Of a stretch of DNA of 7,232 bases, positions 6,349 through 7,232 are shown piece by piece. Source of the DNA: Deltaproteobacteria bacterium. Lineage in GTDB: Bacteria; Desulfobacterota; Desulfobacteria; Desulfobacterales; Desulfosalsimonadaceae. Each line of letters begins with the position of its first letter. Within the stretch, counting starts at the first letter, position 1. Position numbers and translations under genes: made by a program. The DNA is taken from assembly GCA_024280875.1 (NCBI GenBank), contig JAJRPH010000559.1, positions 1-7,232 of the forward strand, in the 5' to 3' direction. The notes below the pieces were generated by a model. The model saw nothing but the letters and a program-made list of their open reading frames with translations. It searched no databases and had not been told where the DNA came from.

Positions 6349-6887
6349 TTTTCAGTCCCCCTCTTATCACCCCCAGACTACTCTTGAAAAAAGAGTCTTT
6401 AAATGATTTTGAAAGATTCTTTGCAATGAGCAAAGACCCTGAAGTTATGCAATATATCGGTGACGGGAGTATTTTTCACTGGACCCGCAATACTGCCTTC
6501 GAAAGATTCAAAGCCAGCCTTGGCCGGACAAATGCCGATGAATTTGGAAAACTGGCGATCTATACTAAAGAACCTAATCGTTATATCGGATGGTGTGAAA
6601 TCAGGTATTCAAAATTTCTGGATCATATTGAATTGGGATATCGTTACCACAGGGATGAGTGGTTTAATGGCTATGCCACGGAAGCGGCCGCTGCTGTCCT
6701 TTCAGAAGCCTACCAGTTGTCCGGTTTTGACCGGATACTCGCTTGTACTCACCCTGAAAACCTTGCGGGTATCCGCGTACTTGAAAAACTGGGTTTTACT
6801 TACGCTTTTTCAAAACAGAGCCGGCCAGCCGGCAGGGACATCCCTGTCTATCGAATGGACTGTAAAACGTTTGAGGAGAAGCATTAA
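6345..6887 (+). CDS. GNAT-family N-acetyltransferase, RimJ/RimL type (Acetyltransf_3)
   Basis: Cytoplasmic acetyl-CoA-dependent N-acetyltransferase of 180 residues, a typical length. It opens with the usual ITPRLLLKK strand (8-16), carries the acetyl-CoA-binding region HIELGYRYHRDEWFNGYATE (94-113), in which WFNGYA occupies the pyrophosphate-binding loop, and the late motif HPENLAGIRVLEKLGF (136-151), which is characteristic of the RimJ/RimL group. RimJ and RimL acetylate ribosomal protein N-termini, but many relatives act on small molecules or antibiotics, so the substrate is open. Overlap by ATGA with darP suggests a coupled pair and makes a ribosome-linked role tempting, though only as inference. 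No independent ribosome binding site of quality is seen. Confidence 0.92.
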   Translation: MIFSPPLITPRLLLKKESLNDFERFFAMSKDPEVMQYIGDGSIFHWTRNTAFERFKASLGRTNADEFGKLAIYTKEPNRYIGWCEIRYSKFLDHIELGYRYHRDEWFNGYATEAAAAVLSEAYQLSGFDRILACTHPENLAGIRVLEKLGFTYAFSKQSRPAGRDIPVYRMDCKTFEEKH

Positions 6888-6931
6888 AAAGGATTCACAA
6901 AATAAACCCCTGCAAACGAATCTGCTTCCAT

Positions 6932-7232
6932 CTACACAAAATATTCAGCAATATTGATACCCCACTTGCCGACATCTAACGTTCTGACAATCGTCCTTTT
7001 GTAGTCTCCATCGTTATTTTTCTCGGCCAGGTCAAACGAAACCGCATCCATCTGATTGCCGTTGCTGTCCGCGATTATGAGGATATGCGGCCGGCTGACA
7101 AATCCGGGATTGCTTTCGAACACAAGCCCCAGTTCACTTGAATCCAGAACAACGAGAGTGCCGATTGGGTATATGCCGACCATATTAATAAAAAACTGTA
7201 GCAACAGGGGGTCCAGCTGATTACCGGCCTGC
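6932..7232 (-). CDS. C-terminal end of an HD-GYP-type protein (probable cyclic di-GMP phosphodiesterase), cut by window edge
   Basis: The last 99 residues of a longer protein whose N-terminal part lies beyond the right edge. The reading frame stays open to the edge; a TTG at 7204 is not a start. The visible start AGNQLDPLLLQFFINMVGIY followed by PIGTLVVL matches the end of the HD-GYP domain and the tail that commonly follows it (DP...FI..+G.YP.GT.V.L, then a G.V...NP....RP stretch, here LGLVFESNPGFVSRP). The catalytic HD and GYP residues are outside the window, so activity on cyclic di-GMP cannot be confirmed here. It ends with TAG 44 bases from the end of the convergent acetyltransferase gene; no terminator hairpin is seen between them. 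Confidence 0.75.
   Translation of the reverse strand, partial: QAGNQLDPLLLQFFINMVGIYPIGTLVVLDSSELGLVFESNPGFVSRPHILIIADSNGNQMDAVSFDLAEKNNDGDYKRTIVRTLDVGKWGINIAEYFV

Noticed and set aside
6888..6931. Bidirectional terminator between the convergent acetyltransferase and HD-GYP genes
   Set aside because: No stem-loop with a T-run on either strand could be found in these 44 bases.
6460..6957. 165-codon plus-strand frame overlapping the acetyltransferase
   Set aside because: The acetyltransferase frame carries the GNAT motifs; this one is a shifted shadow running past its end.

Overview
The window shows a Gram-negative bacterial chromosome of moderate G+C with ordinary housekeeping-type gene content. 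RapA, a DarP/YjgA family protein, SulP and HD-GYP together suggest Pseudomonadota or Desulfobacterota. I lean towards a Desulfobacterales-like sulfate reducer, because of the general feel of the protein sequences and an intergenic hairpin resembling repeats I remember from that group. This placement is inference only and was not searched. I see no tRNA, rRNA, CRISPR array, intact insertion sequence or phage gene.

Layout. (1) 1-1522, minus strand: a TetR-family regulator followed 12 bases later by a SulP-family anion permease that runs off the left edge. The pair forms a probable two-gene operon. (2) 1523-2224: about 700 bases with no convincing full-size gene. The part next to tetR holds a good promoter overlapped by a perfect 11+11 inverted repeat (probable TetR operator), then a leader with three consecutive hairpins and a possible 35-codon small ORF. 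The part next to rapA holds only short repeats, weak hairpins and an orphan Shine-Dalgarno-like sequence. (3) 2225-5743, minus strand: a small membrane protein of the COG2426/PF06695 type followed 15 bases later by a full-length RapA, the RNA polymerase-recycling Swi2/Snf2 ATPase. (4) 5860-6887, plus strand, divergent from the previous pair: darP/yjgA (50S assembly factor family), overlapping by ATGA a RimJ/RimL-type GNAT acetyltransferase. (5) 6932-7232, minus strand: the C-terminal end of an HD-GYP-type protein, convergent with the acetyltransferase.

How the genes may work together. The central block is two divergent, tightly packed gene pairs sharing a short intergenic region: rapA (transcription recycling) on one side, darP plus a RimL-like acetyltransferase (ribosome assembly and possibly protein acetylation) on the other. 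The left block looks like a self-regulated TetR circuit controlling an anion transporter. No clearly new system is visible. The most interesting points are the tetR operator/leader region with its small ORF, the long charged insertion in SulP, and the pairing of a COG2426 membrane protein with RapA.
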